Below are positions 20,616 through 29,412 of a stretch of DNA of 64,000 bases, piece by piece. This DNA is from Pseudomonadota bacterium. GTDB taxonomy: Bacteria > Pseudomonadota > Gammaproteobacteria > Xanthomonadales > Rhodanobacteraceae. The first letter of the stretch is position 1; each line of letters opens with the position of its first letter. Where the stretch lies: positions 1 through 64,000 of the forward strand of contig JAJYSM010000008.1 in the NCBI GenBank assembly GCA_021793575.1. The letters run 5' to 3'. The position numbers and the translations under genes were made by a program. The notes below the pieces were generated by a model. It was not told the DNA's origin. It did no database searches and saw only the letters and a list, made by a program, of their open reading frames with translations.

Positions 20616-22058
20616 ATGACCACCAGTGCCACATCCGGCAGCAGCCTGAGTTCGTTGCTCAGCTCATTGACCAGCCCATCCACTCCCGGCGGCACGTCAA
20701 GCCCCGGTCAGGGCATTCTCAGCTCCGCCGGTATCGGCTCGGGTCTGAACGTCACCGCGATCGTGACTGCCCTGGTCAACGCCCAGCAGGCAGCGCCGCA
20801 GGCGCAGATCACCCGGGCGACCGCGCAGGACAACAGCACCTTGTCCGCTCTCGGCACGCTGAGCAGCACGCTCAATGCGCTGCAGACGGCGGCGGTCGCA
20901 CTGACCAACACCAGCACGTACAACAGCTACACCGCATCGCTGGCCAATCCCGCCATCGGCACCGTCAGCACCTTGAGCAATGCCCAACCGGGCAGCTATG
21001 CCTTGAATGTGACGCAGCTGGCCACGGTGCAGCAACGCACCAGTGCGGCCTATGCCGGCACCGCCGCGATTGGCAGCGGCACGCTGAATATCGGCGTGGG
21101 CAGCAGCAGCGTCAGCATCAACGTTTCGGCTACCGCTACCCTGCAGGACATTGCCACCGCGATCAATGGCGCTGCGGGCAACCCCGGGGTGACTGCCACG
21201 GTGATCAATGGCACCAACGGCTCGCAGCTGTTGCTGAGCTCCAACAAAACCGGCATCGCCAATGGCTTCACGATCAGCACCGCCAGTGGCAGCAGTTCCG
21301 GCCTCGCGAGCCTGGCGACCACATTGAATACGGCGGGCAGCAGCGAAGCCAAGGATGCGCAACTGACGCTCAACGGCATCGCCGTCGACAGCGCCAGCAA
21401 TGCGGTCAGCGGCGCCATCGGCGGCGTGACGGTCAACCTGGCGACGCTGGGCAACACCACCCTGAGCGTGACGCAGGACACCAGCAGTACGGCGACCGCC
21501 ATCCAGGCTTTCGTGACTGCCTACAACAGTTACGCCAGCTCGATCAGCTCACTTTCCAGCTACAACTCCACCACCCAGGTGTCAGGCCCCTTGCTGGGTG
21601 ATTCCACCCTCAATTCGGTACAGAGCCAGATTTCCGCCGCCCTCAGCCAGAGCGTTCCCGGCAACAGCATCGGCTCACTGGCCAGCCTCGGTATCACCCG
21701 TCAGGCCGATGGCACGCTGGCGCTCAACTCGACCACGCTGAACAGCGCGCTCAGCGCAAATCCCGCGGCGGTCCAGGATCTGTTTTCCGGAACCAGCGGT
21801 TATGCGACCCATCTCAATGCCGTCATGGGCATATTCACTTCCAGCACCGGGATCATCGCGACCCGTCAGCAGAGCATCACCAGCAGTCTGAGCAAGCTTT
21901 CGACCCAGCAGACGGCGTTGAACGCACGCATGGCGGTCTATCAGCAGCAGTTGCAGGCGCAATACACCAACCTCGACACGTTGATGTCCAGTCTGAACAA
22001 CACCAGCAGCTTCCTGACGACCATGCTGGCCCAGTTGAACAACCCGTCAAAGCCGTGA
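20616..22058 (+). CDS. fliD: Flagellar filament cap protein FliD
   Basis: ISSAGIGSGLNVTAIVTALVNAQQAAPQAQITRA and FliD C-terminal pattern. Confidence 0.95.
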   Translation: MTTSATSGSSLSSLLSSLTSPSTPGGTSSPGQGILSSAGIGSGLNVTAIVTALVNAQQAAPQAQITRATAQDNSTLSALGTLSSTLNALQTAAVALTNTSTYNSYTASLANPAIGTVSTLSNAQPGSYALNVTQLATVQQRTSAAYAGTAAIGSGTLNIGVGSSSVSINVSATATLQDIATAINGAAGNPGVTATVINGTNGSQLLLSSNKTGIANGFTISTASGSSSGLASLATTLNTAGSSEAKDAQLTLNGIAVDSASNAVSGAIGGVTVNLATLGNTTLSVTQDTSSTATAIQAFVTAYNSYASSISSLSSYNSTTQVSGPLLGDSTLNSVQSQISAALSQSVPGNSIGSLASLGITRQADGTLALNSTTLNSALSANPAAVQDLFSGTSGYATHLNAVMGIFTSSTGIIATRQQSITSSLSKLSTQQTALNARMAVYQQQLQAQYTNLDTLMSSLNNTSSFLTTMLAQLNNPSKP

Positions 22059-22075
22059 TCTGACAGGAGACCGAC

Positions 22076-22507
22076 ATGACCAACGGATACATGCGCAAAG
22101 CCAGCGCGATCTACCAGCAAAACAGCGTGCGCGGCAGCGTCGAGGGTGCCGACTCGCACCAGCTGATCGGCATGTTGCTGGACGGCGTCATCGACCGGAT
22201 CAACCAGGCGCGCGGGCACCTGACGCATGGCAATGTGGCGGCCAAGGGCCGCAACATATCGGGTGCGCTCGCCATTGTCGGCGAACTGCGCGACAGCCTG
22301 GATCACAAAGTGGATCGCAACCTCAGCCAGCGGCTGGATGCGCTCTATCAATATGTGACGGGCATTCTGCTGCAGGCGCAATTGAACAACGATCTGGCCG
22401 GGCTGGATGAGGCCGTCAGCCTGCTCACGCCGATCCGTGACGGCTGGCAGGCGATACGCGGCACCTATGTGTCGCGTCCGCAGCTGGCATCGGGGGCTGT
22501 GCGGTGA
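22076..22507 (+). CDS. fliS: Flagellin export chaperone FliS
   Basis: YQQNSVRGSVEGADSHQLIGMLLDGVIDRINQARGHL. Confidence 0.95.
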   Translation: MTNGYMRKASAIYQQNSVRGSVEGADSHQLIGMLLDGVIDRINQARGHLTHGNVAAKGRNISGALAIVGELRDSLDHKVDRNLSQRLDALYQYVTGILLQAQLNNDLAGLDEAVSLLTPIRDGWQAIRGTYVSRPQLASGAVR

Positions 22508-22809
22508 GCGACCGCGTGCCAGACCATCTGGAGCGCGCCATGTGGGTGAGCGTGCAGATGCTGGAGGCCGCCGAAACAGGCAACTGGTCGGGCGTGGTCG
22601 CGCTGCGGCTGGAGTACCAGGATCTGCTGCGGCGCGACCATCCGGCGAATGAAGCGACCCGTCAGGCGCTGCTTGTGCTGCAGCAGCAGAATCAGGATTT
22701 GCTGGAGCTGGCCGGTCACGCGCGCGCGGGCATTGCGCGCGAACTGGGTCAGCATCGCCAGACGCATCGTGCGTTGAATGCCTACCTGGTGTCCGCTCGC
22801 ACGCCTTGA
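22504..22809 (+). CDS. fliT: FliT-like flagellar chaperone
   Basis: Position directly after fliS, small helical protein; sequence support weak. Confidence 0.6.
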   Translation: MSDRVPDHLERAMWVSVQMLEAAETGNWSGVVALRLEYQDLLRRDHPANEATRQALLVLQQQNQDLLELAGHARAGIARELGQHRQTHRALNAYLVSARTP

Positions 22810-22964
22810 ACAGGCGCCGGGCGACAGCCGTGTCGCCGAAGCATGGCTTGCCGCTATCGTACGAGGATGATGCACCGCTGGTTTCAGGGTGCCCGGCCAT
22901 GCGCTTGCTGCAGTCGTGGTCGACTCGGTAGCAGCGCGTGGATCATGTGCAAGGCGGATATCTC

Positions 22965-23519
22965 ATGCAAGACCAGGCGTGGCAGGCATTTTCCGGGCGG
23001 GTGAGCTGCGAAGGCCAATGGCACTTCGACTGCGTGCCGATCGAATGGCCGTTGCCGGCTATCGAGACCAGCCGCCGCGCCGACCGCAATGCGAACACGC
23101 TGGCGGTGATGGCGGCCCTCGAGGAGCGGCGCGCCGAGCAGGCTGAGGACGACAGCCCGCTGATGCAGGAAATGCTGCGGATGGACGCCAAGCTCAACGC
23201 GCTGATCGACATCGTCAACCAGCTGCTGGTGCCAGTCAGTTCCCTGCCGTCGCGGCAGCCGCTGCGCTTCAACGCGGTCGGCGCGATTCTGCCGGCGGCA
23301 CTGGTTCCGCCCGGCGAGGCGTTTCTGCTGCGCCTGCGTTTTGACACGTGCCTCAGTCTGCCACTGGAGCTGGTGGCGCGACCGGAAAAGCCATTGGACG
23401 AAAGTCGGATATTCGCGGTGTTCGCCCCGCTGAGCGACGCGCTGGGTGACGCAATCGAACGGCTGGTTTTTCGCCATCACCGACGCAAAGTGGCAGTGGC
23501 GCGTCAGTTGACAATTTGA
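22965..23519 (+). CDS. PilZ-like (probably atypical) domain protein
   Basis: RQPLRFNAVGAILPAALVPPGEAFLLRLRFDTCLSLPLELVARPEK resembles atypical PilZ proteins next to fleQ; SD-like AAGGCGG upstream of ATG 22965. Confidence 0.6.
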   Translation: MQDQAWQAFSGRVSCEGQWHFDCVPIEWPLPAIETSRRADRNANTLAVMAALEERRAEQAEDDSPLMQEMLRMDAKLNALIDIVNQLLVPVSSLPSRQPLRFNAVGAILPAALVPPGEAFLLRLRFDTCLSLPLELVARPEKPLDESRIFAVFAPLSDALGDAIERLVFRHHRRKVAVARQLTI

Positions 23520-23545
23520 TCTCTTCGTGAGCGCCACAGACCTCG

Positions 23546-23561
23546 TGTGATGCAGTTCACG
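23546..23561. promoter_or_regulatory. CRP/Clp-type binding site, copy 1
   Basis: TGTGA-TGCAGT-TCACG (9/10 match to TGTGA-N6-TCACA half-sites). Confidence 0.6.
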
Positions 23562-23589
23562 CTCTTCGTGGTGACGCCCGCAGACCTCG

Positions 23590-23605
23590 TGTGATGCAGT
23601 TCACA
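23590..23605. promoter_or_regulatory. CRP/Clp-type binding site, copy 2
   Basis: TGTGA-TGCAGT-TCACA, perfect TGTGA-N6-TCACA. Confidence 0.7.
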
Positions 23606-23808
23606 TTGCCGAAAATTGGCGTGACGTGGACGTGAAGCCGGCAGCGCGCAGGCCACGCCCGTTACCCCCTGCGAGAGTGCCGACAATGCGCCTGCAACTT
23701 CATGCAGTTACGCGATAGGTCCGGCACCAACCCCCTGCCGCGAATACGTGCATGCGCTGGTCAGCAAACCGGCGGCTGACGTTTTGCTGGCGCTGCAGCC
23801 GTCAAAAC

Positions 23809-23823
23809 TGGCCTCCTTTTTGC
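23809..23823 (+). promoter_or_regulatory. Weak sigma54-like site upstream of fleQ
   Basis: TGGCCTCCTTTTTGC: GG-N10-GC kept, rest diverges from TGGCACG-N4-TTGC. Confidence 0.35.
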
Positions 23824-23930
23824 CTTCCCTTGATCAAGCCGGTGACGGAAAGTCGGCACGATGAGGGCAGGCCCGCAGGAAGCATGGGTCTGGCCGCAAT
23901 GCAGTAGCGGCGTACAACAGGGGCATAGCG

Positions 23931-25358
23931 ATGCAGAAATTCAATTTCCTGGTCATTGAATCCGATCAGAGGCGGGCAGAGTCAGTCATTTCAGCGTTGT
24001 ACTTCTTGGGATACCGACCGCAGCACGGGGCCGATTGCGACAGCACGGACGAGTCCACTCACGCCTGGCGCGGGGTATACATCGGCGGCATTGGCGAGGT
24101 GGCCGAGGCAGAGCGCCAGTTCGCGCTGCTTGGCGCAGTATCGGCACAGATGCCGATATTGCTGGCCAGCGACTCGGCCTGGGCCGAGCGCTTCGGCGCA
24201 GCATCCTCGCTGGCGGCCGCCCGGGTGACCGAAATCGAATTTCCATTGCGCTACGAACAGCTGGCCGAGGCCATGCGTGTCGTGCAGACGCGCCTGCCCG
24301 GAGGCCAGTCAGGCGGTGCGCGCTTTGTCGGCCAATCGGCACCGATGACCCGCGTCAATGCCCTGATCCGCCAGGTGGCGCCGTTCGATTCGAGCGTGCT
24401 GGTGCTGGGCGAATCGGGTACCGGCAAGGAAATGGTGGCCCGCGCCATTCACGAGAACTCGCCGCGCCGCGACCAGCCGTTTGTCGCCATCAACTGCGGG
24501 GCGATTCCGGCCGAGTTGCTGGAAAGCGAACTGTTCGGGCATGAAAAGGGCGCGTTCACCGGCGCGATCAGTGCGCGCAAGGGACGCTTCGAGATGGCCG
24601 AGGGCGGCACGCTGTTTCTCGACGAGATCGGAGACATGAGCCTGCCGATGCAGGTGAAGCTACTGCGCGTGCTGCAGGAGCGCGTGTACGAACGGGTGGG
24701 CGGCAATCGCAGCCAGCGCTGCGACGTCCGCATCATCGCCGCAACCCATCGCAATCTGGAACAGTCGATCGCACACGACCAGTTCCGCGAGGATCTCTAC
24801 TATCGCCTCAGCGTGTTCCCGCTGGAGTTGCCGTCGCTGCACGAACGGCTGGAGGATCTGCCGGTACTGGTGAGCGAGTTCAACAAGCGACTGGTGCGCC
24901 GCGGCTTGGGCATGGTGCGTTTCAGTGATGGCGCGCTGCAGGCGCTGCGCGCCTATCCGTGGCCGGGCAACGTGCGCGAACTGTCCAATCTGGTCGAACG
25001 CATGGCGATTCTGTATCCGCATGGCGAGGTGCGCGCCAGCGATCTGCCGGAAAAATACCGCGGCCGGATGGTCAGTGATGAAGTGCGTGGCGCGGCGCTG
25101 CTGACGCTGATGGAAGATCGCGCGCTGTCGGCACCGGAGCACAGCATGCACACGATGCCTGGCGGGTTGGGTCTGTTGCCGGAGGACGGGCTGGATCTGA
25201 AGGATCACCTGGCCGATATCGAGGTGGGGATGATCCGTCAGGCGCTTGATGCGACCGGCGGCGTGGTGGCGCACGCCGCCCGGCTGCTGCGGATGCAGCG
25301 CACCACGCTGGTGGAAAAGCTGCGCAAGTACGGCCTGCAGAACGGCTTGGCGGCCTAG
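23931..25358 (+). CDS. fleQ: Sigma54-dependent flagellar master regulator FleQ
   Basis: [18 protein letters not shown] Walker A, GAFTGA motif, [12 protein letters not shown] Walker B, C-terminal HTH ([25 protein letters not shown]). Confidence 0.93.
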   Translation: MQKFNFLVIESDQRRAESVISALYFLGYRPQHGADCDSTDESTHAWRGVYIGGIGEVAEAERQFALLGAVSAQMPILLASDSAWAERFGAASSLAAARVTEIEFPLRYEQLAEAMRVVQTRLPGGQSGGARFVGQSAPMTRVNALIRQVAPFDSSVLVLGESGTGKEMVARAIHENSPRRDQPFVAINCGAIPAELLESELFGHEKGAFTGAISARKGRFEMAEGGTLFLDEIGDMSLPMQVKLLRVLQERVYERVGGNRSQRCDVRIIAATHRNLEQSIAHDQFREDLYYRLSVFPLELPSLHERLEDLPVLVSEFNKRLVRRGLGMVRFSDGALQALRAYPWPGNVRELSNLVERMAILYPHGEVRASDLPEKYRGRMVSDEVRGAALLTLMEDRALSAPEHSMHTMPGGLGLLPEDGLDLKDHLADIEVGMIRQALDATGGVVAHAARLLRMQRTTLVEKLRKYGLQNGLAA

Positions 25359-25522
25359 CAGCCTGTCGGACTTTGGTCGGCCGGGCTGCAAATCCGGCTG
25401 CGCGGCCCATCTTTCCGTCGATTCTTGCCCCATAGAACCACTATGGGGCGGCGAACCGTCGAAAATCTGGTCTCGCTCAACCAGATTTTCGCCTCGACCA
25501 CCAAAGCCCGACAGGCTGCTAG
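25355..25522. repeat. MITE/REP-like palindromic element with 23-bp terminal inverted repeats and internal hairpins
   Basis: CTAGCAGCCTGTCGGACTTTGGT (25355-25377) vs inverted ACCAAAGCCCGACAGGCTGCTAG (25500-25522), one mismatch; internal GCCCCATAG/CTATGGGGC and CGAAAATCTGGT/ACCAGATTTTCG. Confidence 0.8.
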
Positions 25523-25537
25523 TGGCACGGGTTGTGC
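25523..25537 (+). promoter_or_regulatory. Sigma54 promoter candidate for the fliE operon
   Basis: TGGCACG-GGTT-GTGC (GG-N10-GC), ~40 bp upstream of fliE ATG. Confidence 0.75.
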
Positions 25538-25577
25538 ACTCTGCTCCTTGTCTACCGTCATGTGCTGGAAATCCGTC

Positions 25578-25907
25578 ATGAGTCAGATCGACGTCAACAA
25601 CCTGCTGTCCCAGATGCGCCAGATGAGCGCCACCGCGCGCGCGCCTGAAACGGCGTTCGGGGCAGCGCCCGCGGCCGGCGCACAAAGCGACTTCTCCGCG
25701 CTGCTGAAACGCTCGATCTCCGCGGTCGGGCAGACCCAGATGGAAGCTGGCCGCATGGCGGCGAGCTTCGAGCGCGGCGATCCGGGGGCGGATCTTGGAC
25801 GCACGATGATTGCGGTGCAGAAGGCTGACCTGTCACTGCGAACGATGGTTCAGGTAAGCAACAAGCTGGTCGCTGCGTACAAGGAAATCATGAACATGCC
25901 GGTCTGA
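25578..25907 (+). CDS. fliE: Flagellar hook-basal body complex protein FliE
   Basis: DFSALLKRSISAVGQTQ...AVQKADLSLRTMVQVSNKLVAAYKEIMNMPV. Confidence 0.95.
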   Translation: MSQIDVNNLLSQMRQMSATARAPETAFGAAPAAGAQSDFSALLKRSISAVGQTQMEAGRMAASFERGDPGADLGRTMIAVQKADLSLRTMVQVSNKLVAAYKEIMNMPV

Positions 25908-25955
25908 CGGCTGCAGCACCGCGCCCCTCTCACCCCCTAGCCAACGAGCAGCCCC

Positions 25956-27650
25956 ATGGCCGACAACGCCATCGCGACGACCCAGAACAACGGCGCGCGC
26001 CTGGACCCCTTCAAGCAGCTTGCCGGCAGTCCGGTCGCACGCCAGTTGTTGCTGCTGGTGGCGGTGGCTGCCGCGGTCGCATTGGGTGTGGCCGTGGTGT
26101 TGTGGTCGCGTGGGCCGAACTATGGCCTGCTGTATGCGGGGCTGGCCCAGAAGGACGCCGCGGCGATCACCCAGCAATTGCAGGCCAGCAACACGCCTTA
26201 CCAGCTCAGCAGCGACGGTTCGTCGATCATGGCGCCGGCCGCCGACTTGGCAGCACTGCGCCTGAAACTGGCCGGCCAGGGCTTGCCGCAGGGGCTGGCC
26301 AGCAGCAGCGCCGCCGGCGCCGCTGACTCGCCGTTCGGCATGAGCGACCTGGCCGAGCGCACCCGTTATCAGCAAATGCTGGAGACCGACCTCGGCACCA
26401 CGATCAGCGGGCTGCAGTCGGTGCGTGCCGCGCGCGTGCATCTGGCCTTGCCCAAGCCCTCGGCATTCATCCGTGACAACCGGGCCGCCAGCGCGTCGGT
26501 ACTGGTCACGCTGTACCCGGGCCGCCAATTGGACTCCGGCCAGGTCGCGGCGATCGTGCATCTGGTGGCATCCAGTGTTCCGGACCTCGATGCCCGCCAG
26601 GTGTCGGTGATCGATCAGCAAGGCCAGCTGCTGACCAGTGATTCGGACAGTCCCACGGCGGTCGGTGATTCCCGGCTGCGCCTGGCGACCCAGATCGAGA
26701 ACACCTACGCGGCACGCATCGAGGCGCTGCTGACGCCGCTGGTCGGTCCCGGCAGAGTGCATGCCCAAGTCTATGCCGACCTGGACTTCAGCCAGACCGA
26801 GAAGGCCACGGAAACCTTCGATCATGATCATCCGGCTCTGCGCAGTGAACAGACCAGTACCGAGCAGCATACGGCCGGCGCAGGTCCGGGCGCTGTGCCC
26901 GGCGCGCTCAGCAATCAGCCGCCGGCCGTGGTGGCACAGCCGACTGCGGCCAATCCGGCGGCGGGCAAGTCCGCCCCGGCGACCACCACGGCAGCGACCG
27001 TCAGCCCGAGCGAGAGCAGCAGCAGCGCCACCCGCAATTACGAACTGGATCGCACGATCAGTCACGTCAGCGATCCGGCTGGCCGGGTGTCGCGCCTGAC
27101 TGTGGCCGTGGTGGTGGACAACAAGCTGGCCAGGGTGGCGAACGATCCTGCCGGGGATGCCGGCAAGGCGCCCAAGAGCGTGCCGTTTACCGCGCCGGAG
27201 CTGCAGCATCTGACCGAGTTGACCAAGAACGTGGTGGGTTTCGATGCAGCCCGCGGCGACAGTGTCAGCGTAATCAACGAGCCGTTCCAGCATGGGCCGG
27301 CCAGCGAGGATCTGCCCCCACAGCCGCTGTGGCAACGCCCCGGCGTGATGGATCTGATCAAGCAGGGACTCGGCATCATGCTGGCCTTGCTGGTGGCGTT
27401 CGGGCTGTTGCGGCCGCTGCTGAAGGGGCTGCTGCGAAGTGAGGCCCGGGCGCAGGCATTGCCGGCACCGATGCCAAGGATTTCCGTGCGTGTCGACGAC
27501 GATATGCCGGCTGGCGAAGATGCCCGGCTGCCGGCATCCGCCGCGCTCGCCTACGAGCAACGCATTGGCCAGGCGCGCCGCATGGTCGGTGAAAACCCCA
27601 AACAGGTGGCACAAGTGGTGAAGAGCTGGGTGAGCGCAGATGGCAGCTGA
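25956..27650 (+). CDS. fliF: Flagellar MS-ring protein FliF
   Basis: YGLLYAGLAQKDAAAITQQLQASNTPYQL and C-terminal FliG-binding region. Confidence 0.96.
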   Translation: MADNAIATTQNNGARLDPFKQLAGSPVARQLLLLVAVAAAVALGVAVVLWSRGPNYGLLYAGLAQKDAAAITQQLQASNTPYQLSSDGSSIMAPAADLAALRLKLAGQGLPQGLASSSAAGAADSPFGMSDLAERTRYQQMLETDLGTTISGLQSVRAARVHLALPKPSAFIRDNRAASASVLVTLYPGRQLDSGQVAAIVHLVASSVPDLDARQVSVIDQQGQLLTSDSDSPTAVGDSRLRLATQIENTYAARIEALLTPLVGPGRVHAQVYADLDFSQTEKATETFDHDHPALRSEQTSTEQHTAGAGPGAVPGALSNQPPAVVAQPTAANPAAGKSAPATTTAATVSPSESSSSATRNYELDRTISHVSDPAGRVSRLTVAVVVDNKLARVANDPAGDAGKAPKSVPFTAPELQHLTELTKNVVGFDAARGDSVSVINEPFQHGPASEDLPPQPLWQRPGVMDLIKQGLGIMLALLVAFGLLRPLLKGLLRSEARAQALPAPMPRISVRVDDDMPAGEDARLPASAALAYEQRIGQARRMVGENPKQVAQVVKSWVSADGS

Positions 27651-28650
27651 TCAGTCCCACGTTGGCGGTGCGCAAAGCGCGGCGATCCTGCTGCTGACGC
27701 TCGGCGAAAAAGATGCGGCCGAGGTGCTCAAGCACCTCAGCGCGCGGGACGTGCAAGCGGTCGGCTCGGCCATGGCAGCGCTGTCTGGCGTGTCGCGCGA
27801 ACAGGTCAAACAGGTGCTGGACAAGCTCGATGGCGACATGGCCAGCCATACCTCGCTCGGCGTCGGCACCGAGGAATACATCCGCAAGATCCTGATCAAT
27901 GCACTGGGCGAGAACAAGGCCGGTGGCCTGATCGACCGCATCCTGCTCGGTCGCAGCAGCAAGGGGCTGGAATCGCTCAAATGGATGGAGAGCCGCGCGA
28001 TCGCCGAAATGATCAACCAGGAGCATCCGCAGATCATCGCGCTGGTGCTGGCACATCTGGAGCCGGACCAGGCGGCCGAAGTCATCGGCTATCTGCCGGA
28101 GCGCGTGCGCAGCGATGCGGTGATGCGCATTGCGACACTCGATGGCGTGCAACCGCATGCGTTGAACGAGCTGGACGAGGTGATGGAGCGTCAGTTTTCC
28201 GGCAACACCAAGAAGCTCAAATCCGCCACGGTGGGCGGCATCAAGGCGGCGGCGGATATCCTCAATGCGATGGACAGCAGCCGTGAGGCCGAGTTGATTG
28301 CAGCGATCCGCAGCCACGACGAAGTATTGGGCGGCAAGATCGAGGAGCTGATGTTCGTGTTCGAGGATCTGGCCGGCCTCGACGATCGCAGCATGCAGAC
28401 GCTGCTGCGCGAGGTTCCGTCAGGCACCCTGATCACCGCACTCAAGGGCACCGAGCCGGACATGCGCGAAAGGATCTTCGCCAACATGTCCAAGCGTGCC
28501 GCCGACATGATGCGCGATGACCTCGAGGTGAAGGGGCCGGTACGCCTGAGCGAAGTCGAAGCGGCACAGAAAGAGGTCATGGCGACCGCCCGCAAACTCG
28601 CCGACGCCGGACAGATCACCCTGTCATCGGGCGGTGAGGAGTTTGTCTGA
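27640..28650 (+). CDS. fliG: Flagellar motor switch protein FliG
   Basis: AAILLLTLGEKDAAEVLKHLSARDVQAVG; ALKGTEPDMRERIFANMSKRAADMMRDDLEVKGPVRLSEVE. Confidence 0.97.
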   Translation: MAADQSHVGGAQSAAILLLTLGEKDAAEVLKHLSARDVQAVGSAMAALSGVSREQVKQVLDKLDGDMASHTSLGVGTEEYIRKILINALGENKAGGLIDRILLGRSSKGLESLKWMESRAIAEMINQEHPQIIALVLAHLEPDQAAEVIGYLPERVRSDAVMRIATLDGVQPHALNELDEVMERQFSGNTKKLKSATVGGIKAAADILNAMDSSREAELIAAIRSHDEVLGGKIEELMFVFEDLAGLDDRSMQTLLREVPSGTLITALKGTEPDMRERIFANMSKRAADMMRDDLEVKGPVRLSEVEAAQKEVMATARKLADAGQITLSSGGEEFV

Positions 28651-29279
28651 TGATCAGTGCCGGCAGTGATGCCGCATCGGGCATCCAGCGCTGGGAGTTG
28701 CCGCACGTCGGCATCCTGCAGCCCGCATTGCGGGCTGTCACGGCGGCGCCGCAACCGACCGTGCGCGAACTCGAGGCGATCGAACGGCAGGCGCGCGAAG
28801 AAGGTTATGCCGCCGGTCGTGCGGAAGGCTTGCTGGCTGCGCAGCAGCAGTTGCGCGAGCAGATGGCCCGACTGGACGCGCTGTACCACGCGGCGGCATT
28901 TCCGCTGCAGGCGCTCGATCAGCAGACCGAGCAGGAGCTGGCGCGGCTGGCGATGCTGGTGGCGCGCCGGGTGATCGTGCATGAGCTGCAAGTGTCGCCC
29001 GGGCTGATCCTGCAGGCCGTGCGCCAAGCGGCGGCGGCACTGCCCGCCGCCACCAGGGAGCTGCGCGTGCACCTGCATCCGGACGATCTGGCCCTGCTGC
29101 GTGAAGCCGGTGCGGCGGAATCACACTGGCAGCTGCTCGCCGATCCGCTGCTGGCACGCGGCGACTGCCAACTGGAAAGTGAACGCTCACGGCTCGATGC
29201 GCGGGTGGATACCCGGCTGGCCGCGGTGATCGACGGCGTGTTGGGCGAGGACAGCGTCGACGACGAGGCCGGCGCATGA
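28650..29279 (+). CDS. fliH: Flagellar export ATPase regulator FliH
   Basis: EIERQAREEGYAAGRAEG-type glycine repeat region and position between fliG and fliI. Confidence 0.9.
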   Translation: MISAGSDAASGIQRWELPHVGILQPALRAVTAAPQPTVRELEAIERQAREEGYAAGRAEGLLAAQQQLREQMARLDALYHAAAFPLQALDQQTEQELARLAMLVARRVIVHELQVSPGLILQAVRQAAAALPAATRELRVHLHPDDLALLREAGAAESHWQLLADPLLARGDCQLESERSRLDARVDTRLAAVIDGVLGEDSVDDEAGA

Positions 29280-29319
29280 AAAGCCGCCAACCATCCACTC
29301 ACCCCGCAGGAGCGCACTT

Positions 29320-29391
29320 GTGGGAGCGGCTTCAGCCGCGATGCGCTTGCTCTGACCAAGCCAGGAGCATCGCGGCTGAAGCTGCTCCCAC
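29320..29391. repeat. REP-type palindrome
   Basis: GTGGGAGCGGCTTCAGCCGCGATGC (29320-29344) and inverted GCATCGCGGCTGAAGCTGCTCCCAC (29367-29391), one mismatch. Confidence 0.85.
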
Positions 29392-29412
29392 GGACGGTGT
29401 GGGGAGCGGCGC

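Noticed and set aside
23521-23605. Two direct repeats considered as a CRISPR seed
   Set aside because: Only two units, no cas genes; better explained by CRP/Clp-type palindromes.
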